Origin: Flavobacterium gelidicaeli
GTDB taxonomy: Bacteria; Bacteroidota; Bacteroidia; Flavobacteriales; Flavobacteriaceae
Direction of reading: 5' to 3'
DNA length: 62,451 nt
Assembly: GCF_013294005.1 (NCBI RefSeq)
Contig: NZ_JABSNK010000015.1
Span: 1-62,451 of the forward strand
The number at the start of each line of letters is the position of its first letter. The first letter of the stretch is position 1. The notes beneath the pieces were generated by a model. The model saw only the letters and a program-made list of their open reading frames with translations, was not told where the DNA came from and did no database searches. This document shows positions 55,064-62,451 of this stretch, in pieces. A program made the translations under genes and the position numbers.

Positions 55064-56032
55064 ATGAAAAAAACATGCATTCTATTCTGCTTGAATCTAA
55101 TATTGATATCCTGTTCCAGTCCAAAGTTATTTCTAGTACAGAATGTGATTAATAATTCAACTATTGAATTAGAAAATAAAACATTAGTTAGGTTGATTGG
55201 AGTAAATAATCAAACGAACAAGTATGTAAATGCTTTACATGAATTACCCAACAGTTATGTAGAGCTTTTTAATGAAGATTACGATCCCATTAAAGAAATT
55301 ACGAGTGGAGAAATTTTTGCATATGTATATAATGAAAATGGAGAATGTATTAATGACTTTACTAAAGGATCAGATAATGACAAAGCGTCTCAAGTTTCAA
55401 CAGAAATTGAGGTAATAAAACCAGAAGAGAGCGCTAATGTAGAAGAAAGAGTTTCGGGAAAAGATATTGATATATTACCCGTTGCAACTCTTGCTGAAAT
55501 GTACGAGAAGAATAAAAATGCAGTTTTTTTAATTGCAGTTCCAAAGGGGAATAATAAGTACGCACAGGGTACCGGCTTTTTTATTCAAGCTTCTGGTATT
55601 GGTGTTAGTAACTTTCATGTCTTTGAAGGAGGGATAGGAAAAGATGCTATAATAAAGACAATTGATAATCATCAATATAAAATACGAAAAATTATTAAGT
55701 CTAATAAAGAGCTTGATTTTATTGTATTTGAAGTTGAAAATGATCATAATGATTTTCCATTCTTAAAATTGGCCAATACTAAATTAGGGACTGGAAATGA
55801 TGTTTTTGCAATAGGAAATCCAAAAGGCTTGGAACATACGCTGTCAAAAGGAATCATATCATCATATCGAGAAAATGACAAACTAATACAGATAACAGCT
55901 GAAATAACTAATGGAAGTAGCTGAGGACCTTTGTTTAATATGAATGGAGAAGTAATTGGGATTACTACGTCAGGTATAGGTGAAGCTAATCTAAATTTTG
56001 CAATGAACATACTTAAATTAGGTATTGAATGA
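55064..56032 (+). pseudogene. Trypsin-like lipoprotein protease interrupted by TGA
   Basis: A lipoprotein start (LISCSS) leads to a DegP/trypsin-like domain: catalytic His in VSNFHVF, Asp in ELDFIVFEV, and AIGNPKGLEHTLSKGIISS. The serine motif reads NGSS, TGA (55922-55924), GPLFNMNGEVIGITTS, where homologues have GSSGGPLFN. One G-to-T change (GGA to TGA) cuts the protein just past the nucleophile. The frame stays open for 35 more codons to the natural stop. The truncated product lacks the last beta strands, so it is probably inactive unless TGA is read through. Confidence 0.8.
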
Positions 56033-56052
56033 GAATTTATAAAGTAATAATT

Positions 56053-56184
56053 TGACTAATAGGACAAACCTTTAACAAAGAAATCCCTATCAACACAATG
56101 GTAGAATTAACCGATGGTAAAAAACTTTTATTATCTAAAAAAGATGTTGGACGATTAGTAGTAATAACAATGGCAAATAAATAA
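56053..56184 (+). pseudogene. Short gene remnant before terC
   Basis: An open stretch with an ATG at 56098 encodes PINTMVELTDGKKLLLSKKD and ends VVITMANK. It looks like the tail of a larger protein whose upstream part is missing. A genuine 28-residue peptide is less likely. I do not recognise the family. Confidence 0.35.
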
Positions 56185-56219
56185 GAGAACATTAATCAAA
56201 ACAATTTTATAACAACCCT

Positions 56220-57215
56220 ATGAACGATCACCCAATTTTAACAGAACACCCTTGGCTAATAGTAACTTTTACAATAGCAATAGTTATTATGCTTTTAATT
56301 GATTTAGGATTATTTAGTAAACATAGCCACGAGGTTAGTAATAAAGAAGCTGTTACATGGTCTATAGTCTGGATCTCACTATCTATGTTATTTAGCGGCT
56401 TAGTTTATTACTATGCCGGAGCAGCAAAATTTTATGAATTCCAGTCTGCTTATTGGATTGAAAAAGCATTATCAGTAGATAATTTATTTGTATTTATTTT
56501 AGTATTTAAATTCTTTGATGTTGCCAATAAAAACAAGCACAAAGTATTATTTTACGGTATTATCGGAGCTTTAGTACTACGTGCCATTTTCATTTTTTCA
56601 GGAGCATTCTTAATTGAATTAACCTATTTAAATAAAATATTATCTTACTTTGGTGTAGCAGGATTTAAATATGACATCAATATTATAATGACATTATTTG
56701 GTTTATTCTTGGTCTACGCAGGTATCAAATCTTGGTCAGCTGGTGATGAAGATGATGATGAAGATTACAATAATACTCGAGGAGCTCGCCTAATTAGAAA
56801 ATTTTTCAATGTGAGCGATAAGTATGATGGTGACAAATTTTTCACTTTCGAAAACGGAAAGAAACTTGCTACGCCTTTACTAGTTGTCGTGGCTGTAATT
56901 GAATTTACAGATTTACTTTTTGCTGTAGATTCTATACCTGCAATTTTTGCAATATCAAATGACCCATTCATATTATATACTTCAAATATATTTGCAATAC
57001 TTGGATTGAGAGCTCTATTTTTTCTCTTAGACAATTTTATTCATTTATTTAGCAAACTGACGTATGGTTTAGCTTTTATACTATCGTTTATTGGTATAAA
57101 AATGATAATTTCTCCTTTTTACCATATCGAATCAATCTATTCCTTATTGGTTATTGGTGGAATCTTGTTATTATCTGTTTTACTTTCGATAATGTTTCCT
57201 GAACCAAAAGAATAA
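56220..57215 (+). CDS. TerC-family integral membrane protein
   Basis: A 331-residue membrane protein with about nine segments. TerC/Alx marks are YWIEKALSVDNLFVFILVF near residue 84 and VAVIEFTDLLFAVDSIPAIFA near 225, each with the paired acidic residues of the transport site. It is thought to move Mn2+ or other metals. Its place right after a TerD locus repeats the TerC-TerD link seen in tellurite-resistance operons, although it has its own terminator. Confidence 0.93.
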   Translation: MNDHPILTEHPWLIVTFTIAIVIMLLIDLGLFSKHSHEVSNKEAVTWSIVWISLSMLFSGLVYYYAGAAKFYEFQSAYWIEKALSVDNLFVFILVFKFFDVANKNKHKVLFYGIIGALVLRAIFIFSGAFLIELTYLNKILSYFGVAGFKYDINIIMTLFGLFLVYAGIKSWSAGDEDDDEDYNNTRGARLIRKFFNVSDKYDGDKFFTFENGKKLATPLLVVVAVIEFTDLLFAVDSIPAIFAISNDPFILYTSNIFAILGLRALFFLLDNFIHLFSKLTYGLAFILSFIGIKMIISPFYHIESIYSLLVIGGILLLSVLLSIMFPEPKE

Positions 57216-57246
57216 TAATTAAATTAACTCTTACTATTATTTTCAT

Positions 57247-57278
57247 AAGACCTCCATTAAAGGAGGTCTTTTTTTCAA
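57247..57278 (+). terminator. Terminator after terC
   Basis: Perfect stem AAGACCTCC/GGAGGTCTT with a 6-base loop and a long T tract, 32 bases past the TerC stop. Confidence 0.9.
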
Positions 57279-57282
57279 TCCT

Positions 57283-57576
57283 ATGACAAAATATTTAAAA
57301 ATCACCCTATCAATTCTTCTACTCTCCTGTTTACTACCCTTGCCATACGGTTATTTTCAATTTGTTCGGTTTGCTGGCATGTTGGTTTTTAGTTATTTGG
57401 CATATAGAGCTTCTGATAAAAAAAATAAAAGTGAAGTTTTTATATATATCAGTTTAGCGATTTTATTTCAGCCGTTTATCAAAATAGCGTTGGGTAGAAC
57501 GGTTTGGAATATTGTTGATATTGTGGTTGCTGTTGTTTTACTGTTAACTATTACAACATCTTCGAAAAAAAAATAG
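57283..57576 (+). CDS. DUF6804-family small membrane protein
   Basis: A 97-residue protein with four short hydrophobic segments and a lysine-rich loop and tail (SDKKNKSE, SSKKK). It matches the small Bacteroidota membrane family I recall as DUF6804. It is the intact counterpart of the broken copy at 39415-39715. The ATG is 5 bases past the TerC terminator T tract. Function unknown. Confidence 0.7.
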   Translation: MTKYLKITLSILLLSCLLPLPYGYFQFVRFAGMLVFSYLAYRASDKKNKSEVFIYISLAILFQPFIKIALGRTVWNIVDIVVAVVLLLTITTSSKKK

Positions 57577-58023
57577 CAATTGCTATGGACAGCAATAATG
57601 GTTGTGCCTGAGTACCTATTTGATTTTTCAGTAGCTATTTTCCAACGGATAAAGGCTGAAAATAATTATAAAATAATTCATCTAGATCACATGTAAATAG
57701 TTCCCGAAAAACTTATTGTTTTCTATATATTTGGCTAAAATTAGGATGTGCAATACAGTATTAAAACTTCATCACTGTAGATTATGATAATATGCTACCC
57801 TTTTTAATGAAAAAAAAGCAAGAATTAATTGCACCCAAATAGTTAAATTTTTACAGTGTTTTCCTAAATTCACAAAAAAACCTTTCTGTTTGTGGATAGC
57901 TATTAAATAGAAAATAGTACATTATAAGAAACAAAGTAAAAATTTCAAGTAGTTAAATTATTTAGTAGTGTCAAAGTTAACTAGAACAGAGACGTATGAA
58001 AAAGTAATTTACTTGTTGTAATA
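57577..58023. other. Intergenic region without a recognisable gene
   Basis: About 450 AT-rich bases between the DUF6804 gene and the helicase remnant. I saw no promoter, repeat or RNA that I can support. Confidence 0.5.
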
Positions 58024-58029
58024 GAAAAT

Positions 58030-58887
58030 ATGGAATTATAAAAAAAAACTATTATTTGAATTACAGACTCGATTAAAAATTGGTAACCGAAGAGGTATTC
58101 ATTGAAACGCCATTACTTCAAATTCAAGATACAAGTTTGACTTGAACCGACTTTCGACTATTGATCCTGATCTCATTAATAATTTCATAAAAGAATTTTT
58201 ATCGCAACTGCCATTGAAATTTAAAATTATTTGGAAAGACAATGTACTAGACTTAAATTCATTGTTTGAAGTAGATCAGACACAACTTTTAAAAATCACA
58301 AAAGCTTTTGAAAACTTAATCAATCAGACAGAAGCAATTGAATCTGAAAAAGAAATTAATACTTTTGGATTAGGCTTCCCTATTTTGGCGAGAAGATATA
58401 AAGCTGAAAATAAATTAACCGTAGCTCCGATTCTTATTTGGTCACTACGAATTAAAAGAACAAGGTAATTTAATACTTGGGAGATTTTATGAAATTATGA
58501 TGATCCTACTTATCGATAGTAACGAACTTATATAAATTTGTGCAAATCTACTAAATGCTTATTAAAACATCTGTACCATCCGATTTGAAAAATATATTTG
58601 AAGAACAACTTCTAAATAATAAAACAATTGGCGACAAAAGTCATTATGAAAAATTAGCCTTAAATTTTTCGAATTAAGTAATTGATTTTACTGGGTTGTT
58701 CTCAATATTAGAAATCTATAAACATAGCATAACAGATTATATTGCTTTACTCGCTAATAAGGAATATCAAAAAAGTATAATTAATGGCATATTGCAAACT
58801 CAAATAAAATTAAATAGCGCCATAACTTTACTTGCGACATCTAAAATCAAAACGTGGATTATTAAATTAAAAAAGGAATTGGTATAG
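58030..58887 (+). pseudogene. Remains of a large superfamily I helicase (DUF4011/AAA-type)
   Basis: Broken reading frames give LKIGNRRGIH, a stop, SRYKFDLNRLSTIDPDLINN, then FGLGFPILARRY and APILIWSLRIKRT, then FNTWEIL, a stop, NYDDPTY, and later IGDKSHYEKLALNFSN, a stop, VIDFTGLFSILEIYK. This order matches, from memory, the N-terminal part of Bacteroidota DUF4011-type helicase/AAA proteins of over 1000 residues. At least four stops are present, and the ATPase part is missing. It lies just left of the attachment-site scar. Confidence 0.6.
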
Positions 58888-58925
58888 CGTTTTCTTAATA
58901 AATTTTTAAAAGATAATAAAAACAA

Positions 58926-58956
58926 AAAACCCGAAACTTTCATTTCGGGTTTTTTT
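58926..58956. terminator. Strong bidirectional terminator
   Basis: Stem AAAACCCGAAA/TTTCGGGTTTT with a short loop and A/T tracts on both sides. Read on the minus strand it directly follows the tRNA-like 3' end at 58957-58975. Confidence 0.85.
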
Positions 58957-58975
58957 CCGCGGAGAAAGAGGGATT
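58957..58975 (-). other. tRNA-Ser-like 3' end: probable attachment-site scar
   Basis: Minus strand AATCCCTCTTTCTCCGC matches the 3' T-arm and acceptor end of a bacterial tRNA-Ser/Leu class gene (GGTTCGAATCCCTCT...CCGC). The match stops inside the T loop, and no tRNA body lies to its right. A terminator follows, as after real tRNA genes. This is the form left at one end when an element integrates into a tRNA gene. Confidence 0.55.
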
Positions 58976-59237
58976 TTACAATTCTCTATATATCGCTTAT
59001 AATCAGTATTTTAAAATATAAATTATAATTGGGTAACCGAAATTACCCCCTTTTTAATCGTAATGTATTCTATCAATTTGTGATCAGTAAATATACAAAA
59101 TATTGCAGATTTATTACAATTTTTGAGGATAAACCACACTAAAAAATGAACATGTAAATGAACATGTAAATGAACCGATTATTGAACAAGTTATTAGCCT
59201 AGTAAAGTTCAAAATTTGATGAGGTTAAATAAAGTTA

Positions 59238-59441
59238 CTACCCAATAATTAAAGGTTCAACTTGTTCCATTTTTAGACTGGTGTACTGGCAGAACTCTTC
59301 TATTGACACAAACTCATTTTGGAGCTTGTTAAGCTCCTTTCTGATGTTTTGCAACAGTCTAATGCTTTGGCGATAACTCTTGCCGGTAATACGTTGTATG
59401 TCTTTAGGGTAGATACACAATCTCGTGGTTGCTGCTTTCAT
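59238..59441 (-). CDS. Small Bacteroidota protein with an HTH-like fold
   Basis: A 67-residue protein with IQRITGKSYRQSIRLLQNIR, a likely helix-turn-helix, then VSIEEFCQYTSLKMEQVEP. I recall similar short proteins in Bacteroidota mobile regions, without known function. It is encoded about 90 bases downstream of the HipT-like gene on the same strand and could be part of that unit or of the integrated element. Confidence 0.55.
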   Translation of the reverse strand: MKAATTRLCIYPKDIQRITGKSYRQSIRLLQNIRKELNKLQNEFVSIEEFCQYTSLKMEQVEPLIIG

Positions 59442-59530
59442 ACTCTATCTATAGCTTTGATTGGGCTTTGGCTTACTTTAAAATTCTATTATCTAAACTT
59501 CTAAGTAAAATTAAACAAAAAAGTGCTTGT

Positions 59531-60487
59531 TTACTTAGGCTGAAATAAACTGCTGTATCTTTCCTCTAATAGTAGTTTGTATTTTTCTTTGAATGCTTCA
59601 GATAGGAATGAATTATCGATCCATTGTATGGCAATTGGTTTGTTTTTTTGGAATCGTTTTACTATTCCTTTTAGTTGTTTTTCGTTAAGACCAAGGTTTG
59701 TTCCTAGTGTTTGGAAATGCTCCCATTTTAGTTTTTTCTTTTTTCCATCGAGAGTTAAGGCTAGTTCTTCGGTGTCGTCTGGGTTTACTATGGCTACGTT
59801 CAACAGATCATAGGCTGGAGCCAATGTCCAACTATCCCCTGTATTGATCATCGAGAAGTTCTTCAGGTGCATGTCGTTGTTTCCGGTCAGGTAGCTGAAA
59901 ATACCTAATTCCAAAAAGTATAGTTTGTCCAGTAAGGTGTTGTCTGAGAATTCGTTGATGGCTTTGCCTATTTTTTCCATCGAGCTTTTGTATTTGTCAA
60001 AAGCTTCCGTGATTTGGAACATGTCGAGCATGTGGATTTTTTCTCCAGTAGCTGTCCTATCAATGCGTTTGGTAATATAGGAAAGCTCGCCAGATTGTAG
60101 TCGGATCAAGCTTGATTTTACAGTGTTAATTCCAAAAGCTTCTGCAATGCGCATCGTTAGATGTTCATTTGCGGGCATTTCAGGGAATTGTTCGGATGGC
60201 GGTTTGAAAATATAATTACCGCCCAAAGCACCTACCACGGTAAGACGTCCTTTATTCCCGTCCTGAATCGTGTCATTTACTATTGATAGTGATAATTTGG
60301 GTTGTACCCCGGGTACAGCTACGCTTCGCTCCACTACATTTAGTGCTAAGGCGGTCATTTGTTTTAGGGTATGTTCAAATGCAGGTTGGTGTTTTGTTCC
60401 AAAAAACGCTAAGCTACATTGCTCGTGAAAATCACCTCCAATTGTATCCTCTACTATCTGATAACAATATACACATTTCTTACTCAT
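59531..60487 (-). CDS. HipT/HipA C-terminal-type serine kinase toxin
   Basis: About 318 residues from Met at 60487 (MSKKCVYC), where ATGAGTAA overlaps the stop of the HipS-like gene; the open frame runs 26 codons further upstream without need. After an N-terminal zinc-ribbon-like CxxC...C comes GVQPKLSLSI, then a glycine-rich loop GALGGNYIFKP, the kinase catalytic GNNDMHLKNFSM (Asp) and the metal-binding APAYDLLN. HipA-type kinases phosphorylate tRNA synthetases and stop growth. It lacks the HipA N-subdomain, which is encoded separately. Confidence 0.88.
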   Translation of the reverse strand: MSKKCVYCYQIVEDTIGGDFHEQCSLAFFGTKHQPAFEHTLKQMTALALNVVERSVAVPGVQPKLSLSIVNDTIQDGNKGRLTVVGALGGNYIFKPPSEQFPEMPANEHLTMRIAEAFGINTVKSSLIRLQSGELSYITKRIDRTATGEKIHMLDMFQITEAFDKYKSSMEKIGKAINEFSDNTLLDKLYFLELGIFSYLTGNNDMHLKNFSMINTGDSWTLAPAYDLLNVAIVNPDDTEELALTLDGKKKKLKWEHFQTLGTNLGLNEKQLKGIVKRFQKNKPIAIQWIDNSFLSEAFKEKYKLLLEERYSSLFQPK

Positions 60488-60812
60488 TTTCATTTGGTAT
60501 TGGTTGAACACTGACGGCACCGATACAATTTTGGCAGCAGGCCAAGAGTAATCCCATACGGTCATTGGGATTGATTTTCCAGTTTTTGGATGCGATATCC
60601 AGTAGCCAGCCTTCAGGAATTAGTCCTTCAAAAAAGGGGAATAATCGTTTGTCGGTATATGTTTTAGGACTTACTGGCATCGTAAACGTAATGAACTGCT
60701 TGGGATGTTTCTTTATGTATTGTTCTTCATACTGAAAGATATAGTCTCCTTCATCTGTTTCGGTGAGTATTCCCGCTAAGACGTCTTTATAATATATTGC
60801 TGCCTTTCTCAT
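60480..60812 (-). CDS. HipS-like antitoxin / HipA N-terminal subdomain
   Basis: A 110-residue protein matching the N-subdomain of HipA (Couple_hipA): AAIYYKDVLAGILTETDEGDYIFQY, ITFTMPVSPKTY, LFPFFEGLIPEGWLL. In HipBST systems this subdomain is a separate protein that neutralises HipT. It lies between HipB- and HipT-like genes with overlaps of 1 and 8 bases, which signals tight coupling. Confidence 0.85.
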   Translation of the reverse strand: MRKAAIYYKDVLAGILTETDEGDYIFQYEEQYIKKHPKQFITFTMPVSPKTYTDKRLFPFFEGLIPEGWLLDIASKNWKINPNDRMGLLLACCQNCIGAVSVQPIPNENE

Positions 60813-61036
60813 TATTCTTTCTTTTCATTTTTGGATAATTCTCTTGCGTTAACCGGTGCGAGGGTATGCCCGAACATTCGGAGCACTTGATTTACCTTCT
60901 CGAGATTTAGATTTTCTTTGCCTTGTTCTATTTTTCGAATAACGGTCAGCGCCACTCCAGCACGTTCTGCAAATGCTTCCTGGGTAAGGTTTACTTCATT
61001 TCTTTTTTCTTTTACAAAGTCTGCTAGTGTTATCAT
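60812..61036 (-). CDS. HipB-like Xre-family DNA-binding protein
   Basis: About 74 residues from Met at 61036; a start four codons upstream would lie inside an operator. It is a compact Xre-type HTH: FVKEKRNEVNLTQEAFAERAGVALTVIRKIEQGKENL. It should repress the module by binding the three ATGTAAWWGCAT-type operators upstream, with the help of the HipS-HipT complex. Confidence 0.9.
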   Translation of the reverse strand: MITLADFVKEKRNEVNLTQEAFAERAGVALTVIRKIEQGKENLNLEKVNQVLRMFGHTLAPVNARELSKNEKKE

Positions 61037-61039
61037 GAT

Positions 61040-61137
61040 TATATGCATTTACATCGAATTAGAACAAATATAGTAAATTATATGTAAAAGCATATAATTT
61101 ACTTGCTAAAACACAATCTATATGTAATTGCATATAG
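61040..61137. promoter_or_regulatory. Three evenly spaced HipB-type operators
   Basis: Sites with the core TGTAAWWGCA: TGCATTTACA at 61044-61053 (inverted), TTATATGTAAAAGCATATAA at 61078-61097, and CTATATGTAATTGCATATAG at 61118-61137. The centres are about 39 and 40 bases apart. The last two are 7-bp perfect inverted repeats with a 6-base spacer. Confidence 0.8.
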
Positions 61138-61340
61138 AAGTTTATAACTCGTAACGAACTCACAAGTGTCATTTATGTCGATTTATGCCATCTGTGTCTG
61201 ATCCTGCCATCTGCTCGCCGAGGTCTTTTTAATGTGATTTAATTGGCTAAAATTTGTATTCAAATCAATTGATAAGTGTTGCAACCGGTTGAAAATTGAA
61301 ACGATTTTAAAACAAATTATAAACTTAAATTTTAGGAATT

Positions 61341-62096
61341 ATGGCAAGACAGAAAGGCATAATTAAGTTGAAAGGTACTATTGGAGATATTACTTTTTAC
61401 AAAACCCAAGACGGGCATTTGGCACGTGAAAAAGGAGGCATCGATGCCAGCAGAATCAAAAATGATCCTGCGTTTCAAAGAACACGTGAGAACGGTTCTG
61501 AATTTGGAAGAGCCGGCAAGGCCGGAAAAACTTTAAGAACGGCTCTGAGAGTCTTACTTCTAAATTCTGCAGACGGTAGAGTGGTGAGTCGACTTACCCA
61601 AGCGATGGTAAAAGTGATTCAGGCCGATACCATAAGCGAGCGTGGGTTACGAAATGTAATTGATGGTGAAGCAAAGTTGCTTGCTGGTTTTGAGTTCAAC
61701 ATCAGAGGGAAACTGGGGACCAGTTTGTTTGCTCCCTATGTAGGGATAATCGACAGAGTATCTGGAGATATCAGCGTTGATTTGGATTCGTTTATTCCCG
61801 TTAATATGATTGCAGCTCCAGGAGGAACGACCCATTTCAAAATTATTTCAGCTGGTGCTGAAATTGATTTTGAGGCAGAGACTTTCGTTTCAACGAATTC
61901 TGAAACTGCTATTCTTCCATGGGATATGACTGCAACAGCGGCGATTAGTCATGTAAACCCGGTCACGCCAAACAGCACAAAACCGTTGTTTTTGGCTTTA
62001 GGTGTTGAGTTTTATCAACAGGTAAATGGCCAGATGTATCCTTTGAAAAATGGATCCTACAACCCGTTAGCTTTGGTTAGCGTAAGCGGATTGTAA
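61341..62096 (+). CDS. Protein of unknown function, common in Flavobacterium accessory regions
   Basis: A 251-residue soluble protein. It starts with a short basic beta segment IIKLKGTIGDITFYKT and an Arg/Gly-rich stretch, then a beta-rich body, and has no signal peptide. I recall similar proteins beside DUF5675 genes in Flavobacteria, but not their function. It could be a phage-like structural or cargo protein. Its codon use looks somewhat less AT-rich than the Ter-like locus. It ends one base before the DUF5675 start. Confidence 0.55.
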   Translation: MARQKGIIKLKGTIGDITFYKTQDGHLAREKGGIDASRIKNDPAFQRTRENGSEFGRAGKAGKTLRTALRVLLLNSADGRVVSRLTQAMVKVIQADTISERGLRNVIDGEAKLLAGFEFNIRGKLGTSLFAPYVGIIDRVSGDISVDLDSFIPVNMIAAPGGTTHFKIISAGAEIDFEAETFVSTNSETAILPWDMTATAAISHVNPVTPNSTKPLFLALGVEFYQQVNGQMYPLKNGSYNPLALVSVSGL

Positions 62097-62097
62097 G

Positions 62098-62394
62098 ATG
62101 GTTTTGGTATTAACCAGAATCTATTTTCCTGAAGGAACGCAAGGGATGCTAGAATGGAACGGCACATTAGTTTGTTATACCATCGAATTGCCTTGGTTGG
62201 GAAACCAAAGGCGTATCTCTTGTATTCCGGAAGGAGAATATGTTTTGCAGAAGCGGTTTAGCCCAAAATTTAATTGGCACTTGCATTTGAGAAATGTTCC
62301 GGGAAGAGATTTAATATTAATCCATCCCGCCAATGACGCCAGAAAAGAATTGTTAGGGATCAATACATATTGTTGTGGGGAAATATTTAAATAA
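62098..62394 (+). CDS. DUF5675-family protein with a truncated C-terminus
   Basis: A 98-residue product. The family core is clear: FPEGTQGMLEWNGTLVCYTIELPW, ISCIPEGEYVL, DLILIHPANDA. After KELLG the family normally goes on with a Cys-Ile-Ala-Pro segment and about 50 more residues, but here the frame reads INTYCCGEIFK and stops. A deletion or recombination at about 62355 is likely. DUF5675 is often found in phage-like regions. Confidence 0.65.
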   Translation: MVLVLTRIYFPEGTQGMLEWNGTLVCYTIELPWLGNQRRISCIPEGEYVLQKRFSPKFNWHLHLRNVPGRDLILIHPANDARKELLGINTYCCGEIFK

Positions 62395-62451
62395 GGATAT
62401 TTGTATTTTAAAATCTTATCCCAATGCAAGAATCTTTTAATGAGATCCTAA

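Larger units (their letters stand above)
58888..59237. other. Junction region with terminator, tRNA-end scar and short direct repeats
   Basis: It holds the terminator at 58926-58956, the tRNA-Ser-like 3' end at 58957-58975, an inverted repeat GGGTAA-ccgaaa-TTACCC near 59031-59048, and a 12-base unit AACATGTAAATG repeated in tandem at 59149-59172. No coding sequence is supported. Confidence 0.6.

Noticed and set aside
55922..55924. TGA read as glycine or selenocysteine in the protease
   Set aside because: No other gene here needs TGA as a sense codon, intact genes use TGA as a stop, and no SECIS-like hairpin was noticed. A simple G-to-T mutation or error is enough.
43387..57215. Classical tellurite-resistance ter operon (terZABCDEF)
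   Set aside because: Only TerD-type and TerC proteins are present. TerA, TerB, TerE, TerF and TerZ are not seen as such, and the tubulin-like and Hsp70-like genes are not part of the classical operon.
1..62451. CRISPR array, complete tRNA or rRNA gene, insertion sequence
   Set aside because: No regular spaced repeats, no full cloverleaf-like sequence and no transposase ORF were found on either strand.

Overview
The window comes from a low-GC member of the Bacteroidota, most likely Flavobacterium or a close relative. The signs are strongly AT-rich DNA, promoters of the TTTG-N19-TAnnTTTG type, many Bacteroidota lipoproteins and DUF families (DUF547, DUF2652, DUF6804), and a short dispersed repeat at 275-390 of a kind I associate with Flavobacterium genomes. 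No complete rRNA or tRNA gene and no CRISPR array was found.

Region 1 (about 0.4-20.9 kb, nearly all on the minus strand) looks like one stress regulon. It holds an ECF sigma factor (start 5927) and a small zinc-finger anti-sigma factor. Four transcription units carry, just upstream, the same bipartite element TGTCAGG(A/T)(A/T)-N13-(A/C)GTC. The units are: a MerA/Lpd-like disulfide reductase followed by a DUF2652 cyclase-like protein, a glycosidase-like protein and a HAD hydrolase; a fused glutaredoxin-glutaredoxin-thioredoxin reductase; rhodanese, DUF2064 and sterol desaturase; and DUF547, GT2, lipoprotein, FAD oxidoreductase, polyferredoxin, DUF547, MORN protein and three membrane/sugar transferases. 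A fifth, weaker copy lies inside the sigma gene ahead of the anti-sigma gene. The gene content points to thiol redox, membrane electron transfer and lipid or glycan remodelling. As a system I do not recognise it.

Region 2 (20.9-39.1 kb) is ordinary metabolism and transport. It has a 2'-5' ligase-like protein, an RraA-family aldolase, a six-gene operon (response regulator, histidine kinase, TolC, adaptor, HME-type RND pump, BASS-family transporter), a PL7-like polysaccharide lyase, an aminotransferase with a second RraA, and the glyoxylate shunt (aceB-aceA). One 12-bp palindrome, TTGGTTAACCAA, lies upstream of both the lyase and the first RraA gene.

Region 3 (39.1-43.1 kb) is a gene graveyard: broken DUF6804, endonuclease/exonuclease/phosphatase and DUF1810 genes, with an intact VanZ-like gene between them.

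Region 4 (43.1-57.6 kb, plus strand) is a compact accessory locus. It encodes a DUF6565-like lipoprotein, a vWA-like lipoprotein, a small membrane protein, a tubulin/FtsZ-like GTPase, a 1292-residue protein with an actin/Hsp70-type ATPase core, a degenerate Hsp70-like protein with a proline-rich tail, two TerD proteins, a membrane-anchored OmpA-like protein whose N-terminus imitates TerD, and a trypsin-like lipoprotein protease interrupted by TGA in its active-site motif. TerC follows. This is the best candidate for a little-described system: a TerD-centred envelope-associated complex with its own tubulin-like and Hsp70-like NTPases.

Region 5 (57.6-62.45 kb) begins with the remains of a large helicase gene. 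Then comes the last 17 nt of a tRNA-Ser-like gene next to a terminator, probably an attachment-site scar. Beyond it are a three-gene HipB-HipS-HipT toxin-antitoxin module with three evenly spaced operators, and two genes of unknown role, the second (DUF5675) apparently truncated.
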